64,000 nt of DNA from Desmodesmus armatus (GCA_007449985.2 VIIQ02000001.1:310001-374000); one strand, 5' to 3'. Counted from the first letter of the stretch, positions 10,778 through 23,157 are shown. Notes: generated from the sequence alone by a model not told the origin. Numbers and translations are program-made.

Positions 10778-13351
10778 ATGCTGCCGTCCGTGAAGCATCG
10801 TGGGGCGTGCTGCAGTCAGAATCAAGTACCGAATAGCTTGTTGGCGCAGCAAAGAAGCAGGCACAGGCCAGCAACCCGTGCATCTGCTGCAGCTGGGGCT
10901 GTAATCATTGAGGCGGATGGGGCCTTGTGTGACCTCCATATGGATGGGCACCGTCTGGCGTTCAACAGGTACATAGCTCGAGCTCATGACACCACAGCAG
11001 GAGCCGTTCCAGCACATGTCAGCGCAGGGCTCAGCCCCTTGAGGTTGCTGGTAGGGTTGTTCAAGCTGCACGTCTCCCTCCTGTCCAACAGTTGGTCACC
11101 TGCTGTTCTGCAGGGCCTTTCACGACCTTGGGATGGACTGTACAAATTGGACACCCGCCATCTACCATGATCTGCTGTCAAAAGGTAAGCAAGGCATGCG
11201 GTCCAGGGTTCCCCCACAGCAAACATCCCAACCCAGCAAACATCCCAACCCAGCAAACATCCCAACCCAGTGCACTGTGCTGCATGCACTTGGGTACCAC
11301 ACACACTTCCTCCTTCACCAGCAGTCTCCTGTCAACAAGATAGCACTGAAAGATCCCACCTCAATCTTGAACACCATCACTTTCCGCAAACTTCCCTTTG
11401 TGCCTGTCCACCCCTCTCCACATTGCTTTTTCGCGCCTGTGTGCTGATGCAGGCGACGGCACTGGCGAGGGCCTTGTGCGTGTGTACTACGGCTGTGTGG
11501 GCTGGCCCACCTTCCTGCCCACCAACGAGCAGAACGCCTTTGCAGGCAAGGTCTACCAGCTCAAACAGCAGCAGATGAAGAAGCTTATACAGGCAGGCAG
11601 CATACCACTGAGAGACGGGGTTGGACAGGTGAGGCTATAAGCCCTACCCTACCCTACCCTACCCAGGCTATAAACCCTACCCTAGGCTACAAACCCTACC
11701 CTACCTACTAGGCTAGTAGGTAGTACCCTGTCTGGTATGCAGTGCTAGTAGGTAGTACCCTGTCTGCAGTATCCTGTCGGTGTGCAGTCAGACAGGGCTC
11801 GTCTCACTGGAGTGTGTGATTTTCGGAGGGGGATCTACCGGTAGCAGGTTGGACTGATGTCCAACGTCCATGCCGCATCACATGAGAAGGCGCTGCAGCT
11901 GTTGACTCTGTTCAGTCGACTGAACAGCCCCACACAACAGGACTGCATGCTGTTGCTGCTTGCTGCAGGTCCTGTCACAGGTGCTGGCAGCAGGGTTCAA
12001 GCTGGGCGTCGTAGCTGAAACCTGTTCTGACCCTCAAGACGATGTCGTCAGCTGCTTGTTACAGCAACTGCCACAGGATGTGGCAGCAGCTGCGCGCGTC
12101 TACTCTGCTTCCATGGCTCGCCAGCCTGTAGGGCAGGTGGGTACCTGCGTTGAATGGGTTGTACAGGTGGCACAATGTGCTGTGCATGCATCTGTGACTG
12201 CAGTTTGAGGTATTGGTGGGATATTGGCGAAACACGCACAGCAACAGCGATGGTTGAACAAAAGTTTTTTGGTTGCCGTCACGGCATCAAGTTTGTTTGG
12301 CTGTGCAGTAAGCAGCTTCTGCAACGGTACTCATAGTGTGCCCTAGTAAAAGAAAGCGGCACGGAGCAGATGAGGAACATGATGTTATCATGTCATCATG
12401 CTGGCAGTAGGCAGTCCTTACCAGTTGCAGAGCATTGCATTGGATAAGGAGCCCGCATCACAAGTCCTAGCACCTGTGCCAAAGACCCTGCTAGATGCTG
12501 GTATGCTGAGAGTTATGCATATTTCATTTAATTTGTGCCGTGCAACAGGAAGAGTCAGCATCACCATCAGATGCTGATGGCAGCAATGGCGGCAGCAGCA
12601 GTAGCCTGGAGGCCAGCTTGGCAGCAGCGGCAACGCGAGTGAAGCAGAAAGGCGCAGAGGAGTTTGTAGAGCGCTTGGCAGCTGCGCTAGCAGGGAAGGA
12701 AGCAGCAGCACAGGTCAAGATAGACCCTCTCTTGACACAGTCTGGTGAGTGTGGTCTCCAGGTGCAGGTGCAGGGCAGGCTGTGGAATGAATAGACTCTT
12801 TGTCAGCACCTACATAATGCGGCTGGAGTTGTCTGTGTCTCAGTGATGCGCCAATTCAGCCGGGGATGTGCATTTGCGATGCACGCCTTCGTAATGTTGA
12901 TGAAATGCAGGGCCAGCGCACATCCTTGCTCAGCCCAGCTCTCCCCCCTTGCTTTGTCGGCAGTAGTGCGGCCATGGCAACACCTGGTGGTCTCCAACCC
13001 ATGCTGTGCGCCTGTCTGGTTTGTACTGATTATGCCATGATGTGATGATGTATTCATGGGTGTGTCATGTGTGACTGTCATGCAGGCACCTCTCAAGCGA
13101 CTAACACAGCGTTGCTGGCAGCAGTAGCAGCAACACTCGATGTGTCAGCGAGGCGCTGCATGGTCATAGCAAGCAGCAGCGACCTTATCAACGCAGCTGC
13201 AGCAGCCGGGATGGTTGCAGTGGCCATTCCCCGCAAGATGGCCTACTCTGCCAGCTACCCAGCTGCTGTGGCAAAGTTTGAGGGCTTTGGGCCTGGCTAT
13301 GCCACATTTGGCCGCCTGCAGTCGCTGCTGCAGCAGGCTGCGGCACAGTGA
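10778..13351 (+). CDS. HAD-superfamily protein, plastid CbbY-like, with Glu in motif I
   Basis: Six exons agree in phase: 10778-10968, 11114-11184, 11453-11628, 11969-12136, 12549-12744 and 13086-13351, giving 355 residues. The first 40 residues are basic and Ser/Ala-rich, as in a plastid transit peptide. Motif I reads VIIEADGALCD (residues 42-52): the nucleophile Asp of a standard HAD enzyme (DxD) is Glu45, with Asp47 kept. The cap region includes NWTPAIYHDLLSKG and VGWPTFLPTNEQ, and the C-terminal part CMVIASSSDLINAAAAAGM stands where the acidic motif IV normally sits. I recall a land-plant HAD-like group (Arabidopsis At5g45170 type) with a similar FExDG motif, so the change may be ancestral. 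Catalysis as a phosphatase is doubtful and the substrate is unknown. Confidence 0.82.
11641..11710 (+). repeat. CCCTA-rich telomere-like run in an intron
   Basis: Degenerate CCCTA/CCCTAC repeats, some with AAACCCTA, lie just after the donor of HAD-like exon 3. They resemble plant telomere sequence but are short and irregular. A chance or slippage-derived simple repeat is most likely. Confidence 0.6.
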
Positions 13352-13449
13352 CAGCTGCAGTGAACACAGTCACAGCTGCAGTGGCCACAGTGACAGCTGC
13401 ACTGGCCATGGCGACAGCTGCAGCAAATATTGTGACAGCTGCAACAGGC
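13345..13449 (+). repeat. 21-base minisatellite, five units, across the HAD-like stop codon
   Basis: Five tandem 21-base units share the core GACAGCTGCA (13345-13365, 13366-13386, 13387-13407, 13408-13428, 13429-13449). The first unit overlaps the TGA stop, so the rest is 3' UTR. In the +1 frame the units would encode a seven-residue TVTAAVN-like repeat. The gene frame does not use this. Confidence 0.85.
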
Positions 13450-13824
13450 TGCCATGTTGTGATGCAGCGGCAGATGCTGCACAATGACGGTTGTAGCGGC
13501 AGCACAATGTTGGCTTCAGCAGAAGCAGCAGCGTAGCTCTGGCTGCAGTAGAACTGGTAGCAGCAGCAGCAGCAGCACTGGTGAGGGTTTCAGTGCTGCT
13601 GCAGGGCCAGCAAGCTGACGCCTGAGTGCCGTCGTGTCAAGCCCATTTTTAGCATTGCACCTAGCTTCGCAGTGCTTGTTACACAGTATGGCTGGGCTGC
13701 TGCATCTGTACACACCCTGTATTTATACCAAGCTGTGAAGCAGATACAGACAGGTTGCATTGTGGGTGGTTGTATCCGTCAGACTGCTGTGCGGAGGCTC
13801 AAGCTTTATCGGGGCAGTCTGTCG

Positions 13825-13829
13825 TGTAA
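13825..13829 (+). terminator. Candidate TGTAA polyadenylation signal for the HAD-like gene
   Basis: TGTAA, the usual poly(A) signal of chlamydomonadalean nuclear genes, occurs 474 bases after the stop codon. A 3' UTR of this length is normal for these algae. The cleavage site itself was not determined. Confidence 0.4.
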
Positions 13830-15818
13830 TTGAAGTTATGCCTTGTGCAGTTGATCGGCCCAGCAGCCGCTGTGGTTTGGTGGTTTGTGGTTTTTAGGGA
13901 AGAGGTGCTGGGCGCTCACAGGCAGGTGTCTTGTCGCACAGTAGGGCCCTATATGCAATGTGGCAGGTGGTGGTGGTGGCGAAGCACGGTGCCACATGCA
14001 CACACCCACCGATTTGCAGTGAGGTGCTGTTACTGGCTGACAGCCTGTTGACTACTGCATGCATGGATGCATGATCGCTGGTGGTCTGGCACTGCTGCAC
14101 ACATCAAGCATGCAGTGGTGCTGGTGGTGGTGGTTCTGGCGGATGCACGGCTGCGTATCATAGTGGTAACTGCAGCGCTGGCACAATTGCTGTTGGGTAT
14201 GCATGGCGTAGTGCCCGGCCATTCTACATCGCTGCCTCTCATATGGGGATACTTATGTCGTCTGGCTGTCTGCACCATACAGCTGGTGAAGCTGCGCAGG
14301 AGGTCGACTCACTCAACTGGTGGTTGTGTGATTGGCATGATGGTTGAGTCACTCAAATGGAAGTTGAGTCGCTCAATCGGATGGTGAGTCACTCAAATGG
14401 GACCGGTAATCAGCGCAGACTTGAGCGGGGTCCCTGCAAAGCCCTGCACGCCATGTTGGTGGCGAGGTGCATGTGCGGCTTTGTGTACCGTACACACTGG
14501 CAGTGGCACCTAGGTTCCTGGGCAGCATGTGGTTGGGAGGTTTTGTGCAGACAGACGAAACTCTTAACGGGTGGAGCATATGGCGGTTGTCAACTCCGAG
14601 GATGTAGGATGCATGCTGCACTGAAGCTCCAGCCTTTTTTGTGAGACCCTTGCAACCAGGCGCAGCCAACTGAAGTGATGGCACTGTCTGGCAGATGCAT
14701 GACATGATGGGGCCAGCAGGTGAACTCACATCTGCTGCCGACTTGTAGGCAGGTGCTGGCTACCACATGTTCCACCATCACGGCTCTGCATGTGTGGGCT
14801 GCCATCACCACCAATTTACTTTGTTCTAACAACTTCAACATTTAGGCCATATACATCACATGTTGAGACTCACTTGTGCTCTGATTTGAATAAGCAGGTT
14901 TCAGCTGACTAGATCCTATACTGCATGCGCAGCACTGCGCAGCCAACTGCGCAATGGATAGATAGCACGGTTGGATTTGACGCCAAGAATTGAGGCCAGT
15001 CGGGCAATCAAACCAACTGTCAGTCTCAACCTGTATCCGCGGATCACTGATCACTATCTGCGACGGTGGAATGCTGTCGGAACGTCACTTCAGGACCACA
15101 GAATGCAGCACTATGGCGACGCAGCTCTCTTATCGCCAATTGTCACTGTGTTCCATCAAAATAAGCAGTCTCGCTTACATTCACCAAAATGCCAGCGTGA
15201 TACGCTCAGCGCCAGAGCTAGCGCTTGTCTTGACAGCAAGCCGATCGAACAATAATCAAGCACCGTGTTGAAACGAACAGCCGCTGGTTCTGTTGAACAA
15301 TCGGTGCCGTTTTTGCACGCGTTGAGTGAGTGTGCGGTGAGTTGCATGGCAGCAGTGGTGTGGCAGTCTGAATGCACTAGTTTAACTGCAGTGCAACAGG
15401 AGACACAACTTAAACCTGTATACAGCTGATGCCCCGAGTAGCGCAATACACTCAATTACACTGTCTACTCTCGTTGCCCCTGCAGGACCTTTACTGTCCC
15501 AAGAGAGCGCGAGAACATGGCCTGGTGTTCATTTGCATTTGGCCATGCGCCGCAGCAAGCACTGCATGCAGGTGGGGTGGATAAGACCATTGATTCCGTA
15601 AGGGAGGGAAAGCCATGCGATTGGATCAGAAGTGACCATGGAGGGCTGGAGAGGGTGTGGGTTGTTTGGATTGGCTTGACGGGTTGTGCGGTGCTCGTAG
15701 CCTGTTGCCCCCCCCCCCCTTCCCCACCACCACCACTGGTGATGGCATCCCCTAGGGGGCCTGTGGGACACCGTCATCAACCAGACAACTCCACCCGCTA
15801 TTGTGAGAATGTAAGCAG
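13830..15818. other. Intergenic, low-complexity; possible 5' exons of the Fanzor gene near its end
   Basis: No recognisable gene between the HAD-like 3' end and the Fanzor gene. Around 14300-14400 the motif GAGTCACTCAA recurs several times. From 15486 an exon-like stretch follows an acceptor (CCCCTGCAG). A frame open at 15517-15810 ends at a GTAAGC donor in phase 0 and could join the Fanzor exon at 15879 in phase 0. This upstream exon contains a C12 run and is uncertain. Confidence 0.4.
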
Positions 15819-18800
15819 ATGCTCAGAATGCACCCCTGCTTGTTGGATGCTCTGTGTGCCTCACCCTCCCGCACACAGGTTTTACCTCCAGATGGCAAGC
15901 AGTGCATTGCTGCTGAGGAGGAATACCTCATGCATCCGCCGCCCATAGGCAAGTCCAGGGCAACTGGCGACGCCAAGTCTAGGGACAATGGCAAGCCCCT
16001 GCCCATGCGCCGTCGTGGACGCCACGGCACTACTGCGCGCTACTGTGGTGTGTGCATGGAGCCGTGGCTGTTCACCCCGCGTGCTAACCTGCGGCAAGTT
16101 CAGCAGCAGCATTGTCGCCTTGCTGACCACACCCAACAGCAGCAGCAGCAGCAGCAGCAGCAAAAGTGGCCCAGTTTGGGGCCAGCACAGCCCGTGGCAG
16201 TGCTACCCCCGTGTGTGCCTAGCAGTAACGGAGACTTGGTACAGCAGCGCTACTCTAGACTGGCGGCATCTGCTGATAGCCCAAAGCTATCTGCAGCGAA
16301 GGCACTGCTGCATCAGAAGGAGGATCAGTCTCATTGCAGGCAGCGTCCTCGTGTGCGTCAGCCAGCAGTAGTAGTACCAGCAACAGCCAGCCGGGTGTCA
16401 GCGGCGCCCACAAAGCCAGCAGCAGCAGAAGCACACACCATCGTGTTGTCAAATCGCTTCTCTGTGCTGCTGCATGATGCGCCAGCAGACGAGGAGGCGA
16501 TGGACACTGCAGACGCCTCCGCATGTCCGGCACAGCAGTGCAGCACACCCAAGCAGCAGCAACAGCAGCAGGCACCCCGGGGAAAAACACCGGCAGCCGG
16601 CAGGTTGCAGCGGTCACGTCCTGCCCAGAGTAACCCTTCTGCTTGCAGTGGTGACCCCACCACAGCTGCGCATGGGCGATGTGGCCACAGGAAGCCAAGC
16701 TGCGGCTGTCCTGTGGCACAGCAGTCTGCCAGCACTGGGCGCCAACTGGGAATGGTTGTGGCGCTGTTGCTGCTTGTGGCTGGCCTAGGGGTGTTTGCTT
16801 CTAGGCCTACAGCAGCTTCAGCAGACATCACTTTTACAGGCTATTACACCGTGCCAGGTTCTGGTGTTTTGGAGGTTGGCAACAGCAATGCAAGCCACGA
16901 CTGGCACTGGTGTGTCACAGCTTGTGTTATATGTTCTGCGGTGTTTGCATGGGTTGCAATAGGCCCGTGCAAACGGCCTCTGGCGTGTGCTCTCTGCATG
17001 CGTCAGTGGCGTCGTGCAAGGCACCGTGGGCGTGGCCTCATGGTTCTGTTGCAGCAGCTCTGTATGTGTGGTTTTGTGTGCATTGTGTTGATACGCGGTT
17101 TATTGGGTGTGGTTGCTGGGCTTGATTGTTTGGTACAAAATGGACTGCGTTCTGTGCATCTTGCTGTGTTGATGGGCGGCCCTGCAGCTTGTGCAGTCGT
17201 TCTGCTTATATCTGCATGTTTGAGGGCTGCCTGTATTCATTTGAAACACAGTCATGTGGTGTTGCTCTATAACTGCATCATACTCTGTTTGACGTGCATG
17301 GGTGGTGGCATCCTGTACGGTTGTTGTGCGCGGGCATTAGAACTTGTCGTAGTTGGATACTGCTTGTGGCAGTGGTCACACAGACCTGCACTCTTTGCAC
17401 TGGTCATGCTGTTCCTAGTGGTACCGACGTCAGCAGCTCCTGGTTCTGATGTTCCTGGAACAGCACCTGCTTCCCCTGGGGCTCGACATGCATTGGCAGC
17501 AGCTGTTTCAGCAGCCGCGGCTACTGCAGCTGTTGCGGCTGGCACCCGTCTCCGTGCTGTTGCTCCTGAGTTCACTCCAGGACAGCAGAACAGAGTGGGT
17601 CGTGGCAGTGGGACAGGCTGTATGCAGTCCCAACAGCATCAGAGTCCTTCTGCGGCCACTTCTACTCCTATTGCTTCTGGTGTCCTTCTTGCTGCTGTTG
17701 CCCCTGACCAGCAGCACCAGCAGCAGCAACGGCCACAGCGCAGGCCTAAGCGGGCAGCAGCAGCAGCAGCAACAGCTGCATTGCTGGCAGGTGACAGCGA
17801 AGGCAGTGCCAGCGGTGAGGATTACGAGCCCCGTCAGCAGGCACGGGAACGTGAGGATAGCAAGAAAGAGGGGGCCAACAGGAAGAAGACCCGGAGAGGG
17901 GGGGACTGCAGCAGCAGGATTGCTTGTTCTGCTACTCCAGCAGCTGCTGCTGCTGTTGCTGCTGCTACTGGAGAGCAACAACAGCGGCAAGGCGGTAGGA
18001 AGCAGACGAACAAGAGGCAAGGTGGGTGTATGCATGCACAACGACACCAGCCAATGCAGCAGCTCACCAGCGTGTACATGGCTTTTTCCGCCCAATGTCC
18101 CGAACAAGCAGCCTCTACCATTGTGTGCTGTTGAGTTAGGCAGCAAACGTGTTCACGCCCCTTCACGTCCCTTCTCGTGCGTGCCCCTTCTGCCTTGCAC
18201 TTCAACTGTCCGCCAACCATCACCTCCATCTCAGGCGTCATTCGCAGCAGCCTCCACGCGTATCTGGCACCCAAGCGTCAGACAGCCGCCATGCAGCTGC
18301 TGGAGGACTTGGGACATGCCCAACAGACGTTGTGCTTCCATGCACGGCTCCTGGCCAATGGCTATATGCAGTGGGGCTTCGAGTGAGTGTGTAGGCTCCT
18401 ATGCTTTGCCTGGCACAGCTGGATTGCAACTCAGCCTGATTGCCCAAAATCAGATGACACATGAGCACATCAGCATACAAATAGCGCTAAAAATTGGTAC
18501 AATGCACTTCTCCACTCACAATTTGTGACTGTCGTCTGCTGCCTGTTGCCGCAGGATCTGGTCTGGCCGCAGGACACCCCCGCCCGGCTTGTCTACACAA
18601 GATGCCGTCGGCGAACTGACCGAGTTGCTGACACCTACAAGAAGCAAGCCACGCACCGTGGATACCGAGAGCGAACACCTTTTCTTTGCGGCACTGAAGG
18701 CCGTGACAGTTGTGCCAGGGGCGCAGGCTCCACTGCGGTATAAACTGCCAGACGCCTTCAACTACTACGTGCGTGAGGTGTGGCAGGTCGAACACCGCTG

Positions 18801-21800
18801 TGTGCTGCCGCATTGTGTGTCGGGCCGTGTTGCTAATGCACGGTTGACTGCATTGGCACAGTCCATGGCACAAAACCATGGCCAGCATGTGCTCAACCTG
18901 CCATTGCGCATCAAACGCCTGGTCAAGGCTGTGGTCTTGTGTGCATTCTGCACGGCTGGCCTGCCAAGGCCAGGCCGCAAGCAGTTTGGTGTGTTGGCTC
19001 GTGGCATGTCGGATGGGTTGCTCAAGGGTGATGCACTGTCCGTGTTTGCAGCACATGTTTTTGAGCAGCAGCCTGGCCAGCAGCAAGCTGACGAGCAGCG
19101 TGTTGTGCTTGCTGCTTCTTTGCTTAGTGCTCATGTGCACCATTGCGTCAGCAGGCTGCACAGCAACACCTTGCACAACAGCCTGCTCAGCAGACAGACC
19201 AGGATTACCTACTGCCTGTGCAGCAAGGCACAAACACCATGAACTATATGCATGCACGCATCATAGAACTTGTGCAGGCTTGCAGTGTCATGCGGGCATC
19301 AGTGATGTTGCTGAAGGACACACTCTTTGCTGTTCAGCCATGCTCCACACAGGAGATGGTTGCAGTTGCAATGCAAGCATCTCAAACAGCTCACCGCATC
19401 TGCGACTGGGCCGCGCACTTGCATGGCATGGCAGCACATCTTGTACCGAGCACACCAGACAATGTAGCCATTGTGTCACACCTGTTGGCTGTTAGCAGGC
19501 AGTCTCTTGGCGTATACAACCAGCTACAGCGCATTCAGCTCGTGGGTCATGTGACGGGGCCTGTGTCCCATGCTGGTATTTTGCACGCCCGTTCGGCGTC
19601 TGCTTTTGCACTAGAAGGCAGCAACAATGCATGCCTGCATGTCAGCACCGCATGTGCCTACATCAACAGCATTGCAACAGCAACGACAGTGGCAGATGCG
19701 GCAGTGGCAGGAGAGGCAGTAGCAGCAGCACAGGCTGCTGCACCGCCCCCGAACACAGCCGCCATACCTATCGTATGCGGTCCTGCCACGCTTCCTATCA
19801 ACACCCCAACACGCCGCGACCCAGAAACAACAGCAGCACGCACCTTCACCAGCGCGTTGGTGCGTGATGTAGGGTGTGGGTTGCAGGCCACGCAGCATGC
19901 CTTGCGCTGTGCTGTCGACCGCCGCAAGCTGGCGGCGGTTGCAGAGTGTGTGCGGAGTGAGCAACTGGCAGGTCAGCTCCACGCATCCCTGACTTCTACT
20001 TCCTCCGGCGATGCTGCAGCTGCCCTGCTGGCCCCCTTGGCCAGGCTTTGCAGCAGCGTGTTGAGCCATAGTATGCTGCGGCGTGGGCATGTTGTGCTAC
20101 AGTATGCGGACCTACTGACGAAGCGAGACAGGCTGCATGCAGCACTTCAGCAGCGTCCACAGGCCGTCCGCCACCCCCGAAGCAGGCGCAGACCCGGCAG
20201 CAGCAGCGACAGCAGCGGCAGAGAAGGGGGCAGGGGCAGGCTGGTGTAACTACTGCGGTGCTGCCGCCTTTGGCACGCGCACACCGCCAATCGCGGTGTG
20301 CTGCAGACAAGGCCAGCGCTGCAAGGAAGTACAGCGCGGCACAGACGGCCAGGAATGACTTGCAGCGTGTCCAGGATGCCTTGTTTGCGCGACTGCGCCA
20401 GCTGGCTGCCCCCTCTAACCTGCCCTTGCCAACCTCTTTGCAGCTGCGGCAGTGCTTAACGCAGTTGCGCCGTGCTGTGTGCCTCCTTGACACATGTGAG
20501 GCAAAGCTAGTCGAGGCAGCAGTGACAGCAGAGCGCTTGCGCGGCGAGGCGGCTGCAGTTGTTGCTGGCCAACCACACAATCAGCAGGGACATCAGCCGA
20601 GCGAGGCGGCAGTGAGGGAGGCATGTGCATCTGCGCGTTTGTGCATGAGGTTGGCTTTGGATCACGCCCGTTTGGTGGTGCCCGTGTTAGGTGCGTGCCC
20701 GGATGCGCCGGTTGTGCCTGGGTTTGGAGTGTGGGCTACCACCCCTGACACGCAACTGAACGAGTGCGGTGACGAGGCCCGTAGTGTGTGGCAGTGGGTT
20801 ATGGGCATGTGTCTGCAAGTGCTATTGTTACTGGCTGTCCACGCCGATGCCGGGAGTGCAGCTGCAAGTGCTCCATCCCGCGCGCCAGCACCGGGATTGT
20901 TGAAAGGCGTGTTGCAGCAAGTCAACAAGATAGAGGCTCAGTGGCGCTCTTGTCGCATTGCATTGCAACGCCTCCCACATAGCATGACGCCGCATCCTCA
21001 TTATGGTTTTACACATTTGCACTTCACACCCACACTATTGGGTTTCCTCAGAAAACATCTGTCCGGCATGAGTCCCGAGGCACGCAATGATTGGCGGGTG
21101 TGGCGGCGGCAACAGCGTGGTGTTGACCCACTACCCGTGGCTGGTGTTGACACTGTTGATGTCATCTGCGATGGTGCTGTAGAGGACATCGCGTCTAACA
21201 ATGATTTATTTAGTTTGTTGTTTGACCTTGACCGCTTGAGGGTCTTGTGTGGGGAGGGAAGGCCCAGTGGGAGACGCAGCTTTGCAAACCACCTTAGCAC
21301 TGACTGTGTGTCGTTGCATGTGCATGCGACACACAACAAAGACGAGCGTGCCACCAGAAGCGCGGTCAGGTCTCTTGACGGACAGCAAAAGGCCCGCAGG
21401 GCCCGGCAGCGCGTGGCCGAGGCAGCTGCCCTGGACCATGCCCGGCAGGCCGTGGGCAGGGCAATCAAGTTGCCAACACCAGGCACAACCCCTGCGTATG
21501 TATTTGGCGGGGGTGATGATGACTGCAGCACTGTTTGTAGCACTGTGGCCGCTGCATCTAGATCTAGGCCAGACCATGTTCGGGTACTGGACGGTGACTG
21601 GCGTGTCCTTGTGGCCCGCAATGCTAGAGGCGGCCCTGTAGTCACGCACGTGCCCGCACAGGCCCTGCCCAAGCAGGTCAAGACAAAGCCGGAAGGCTTG
21701 GCACAGCATCGGGTTGACTCCCATGCATCTGACCCAGTAGAGGGTGCTTCGGTGGAAGAGTGGGACTTGGCAAGTGATTACAGTGTGGACAGGACTAGCT

Positions 21801-22943
21801 ACGACTTTTCTGACTCTGACTCAATTGACAGTAGCTTTTGTGTGGAGTCCAAATGTGACAGTTGTGCGCCTACTGTTGGACAGCCGGCTCTGGTACATGG
21901 CAGCTGTGTGACTGTTGAGGCAGGATGTGGGCTGCGGGTGACTGGAGTTGACCCAGGTGTGACCAGCATCGTGACTGCGGTCACTGCAAACCATGGCGTG
22001 CGGGGCGACGGCACTGATGGAGGGGATGGCTGGGTGTATGCTGTTAATGGGAGGGAATATCGGTCTGCATGTGGGCTAGATAGGCAGCGCCATTGGCTGC
22101 ATGGGCGTATCAAGCGTGCTGGTGTGGCACTGCTGCTCAAGCACTTGCAGAGAACCGGCGAGAAGCATGGCCAGCATGACGCCTTTGTTTTGCATGCACG
22201 TAAGGCCATTCATGCTTTTCCTCAGTTGCATGCTGTGTACGGTTGCAGGTCTGCCCGGCATCACCGGTTTAGAATTGGCATGCTGCAGGACCGGCAAATG
22301 CACAGGATGTGCCAGTGCTTGGCATTGGGGCACACGGGGGTGCAGGGGCGCAAGTGGCAGAAGCCGATGGGTTGCAATGCAGGCCCGTGTGTCCCCCGGC
22401 CAAGTGTTGCTGTTGTTTGCATGGGGGATGCATCAGCAGGTTGGGGCGGGCCAGTGTCACGGTCCATCAGTGCCCCTGTCGTGAAACTGAGGAACTTTTT
22501 TAGGGCACAATATGGGTCAGCAGACGGCGTGGCTCGTGGTGGGCGCACAGACATGCATTGGGTGTCTGTGCACGAGTACAGGACCAGCCAGACCTGCTCT
22601 CGCTGCTATGACGAACGTGGGCTGAAACAGCACCGCAGGGGACGTTTCAAGCTCAAGCAGTGTGTGCATGGCGAGGCTGTGTCGACACCTGACAGGCTGC
22701 GGGAACAACTGCATCATGTTGTGGTTGGAGAGGATAATCACTCGCGGCGTGTACCATTGGTCCTGGACAGGGATATCAACGCTGCCCGTGTGTTGACAGC
22801 CAGGGGGGTGGCACAACTGGTGCCTGCCGTGTGTACACCAGGGGCAACTACAGCAGCTGGCACGCTGTGTTGACCGTGTGGTGCGCAAGGACTGGTTAAA
22901 CCGGCAGCGGCGGCCACGACAGGAAGAGGGGGCAGCAGTGTAA
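15819..22943 (+). CDS. Fanzor (eukaryotic TnpB-like RNA-guided nuclease) with giant N-terminal extension; frameshifted copy
   Basis: Fanzor proteins are eukaryotic homologues of IS605 TnpB, OMEGA-type nucleases guided by a non-coding RNA. The C-terminal part is clear in the frame opening at 20258: RuvC-I VTGVDPGVTSIV (Asp codon 21950-21952), a conserved GDASAGWGG (about 22427), VHEYRTSQTCSRC with the relocated catalytic Glu (22574-22576) followed by a zinc-finger CxxC, a further Cys at 22661, and RuvC-III LDRDINAARV (Asp 22772-22774). Upstream, SFANHLSTDCVSLHVH (about 21280-21325) resembles the conserved Fanzor/TnpB core strand. The preceding exons fit in phase: 15819 (or 15879) to 18022, then 18235-18382, then from 18555. 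The frame then changes near 19130-19240, near 20130-20249, and near 22840, where the alternative frame continues as QLARCVDRVVRKDWLNR to a TAA at 22941. These may be decay, assembly errors or unrecognised introns. Joined together the protein would be about 2200 residues, far longer than usual Fanzors. The N-terminal exon holds a glutamine run, an NRFSVL motif and several hydrophobic segments (about 16750-17430). No transposase and no terminal repeats were found. Confidence 0.8.
16740..17430 (+). other. Hydrophobic, multi-helix-like segment of the Fanzor N-terminal exon
   Basis: About 230 codons without a stop encode several strongly hydrophobic runs rich in Cys, for example LGMVVALLLLVAGLGVFA, HLAVLMGGPAACAVVLLISA and LFALVMLFLVVPTSAA. 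Membrane segments in a nuclear nuclease would be odd. The stretch may belong to a separate transposon protein, be a retained intron, or be a TG-rich run that reads as hydrophobic by composition. Confidence 0.4.
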
Positions 22944-23124
22944 GCAGCGGCTGTGGCAGCAGCAGGGGGTGTGGGCGGGGTGGCAGTGCACCATCAGCCA
23001 ATTCCCGGTGGTGCCTGGGCTAGATGTGTGAGATCGTTTAGCAGTGCCTATTGGTTTACAATGTCGCTGAACTGCCCCGCGGGGCTTGGAGGTCCCCAGC
23101 AGAGCTGAGTGGGGGTGGGGTGTT

Positions 23125-23157
<33 letters not shown>

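Noticed and set aside
18589..19242. Separate short gene before the Fanzor
   Set aside because: Its first bases complete an in-phase splice from 18382, and no independent start context is seen. It is treated as part of the large gene.
23127..23156. G30 tract as a telomere or assembly join
   Set aside because: There is no telomeric unit next to it. Similar shorter G or C runs occur elsewhere (33247, 15709), so simple slippage is the easier explanation.
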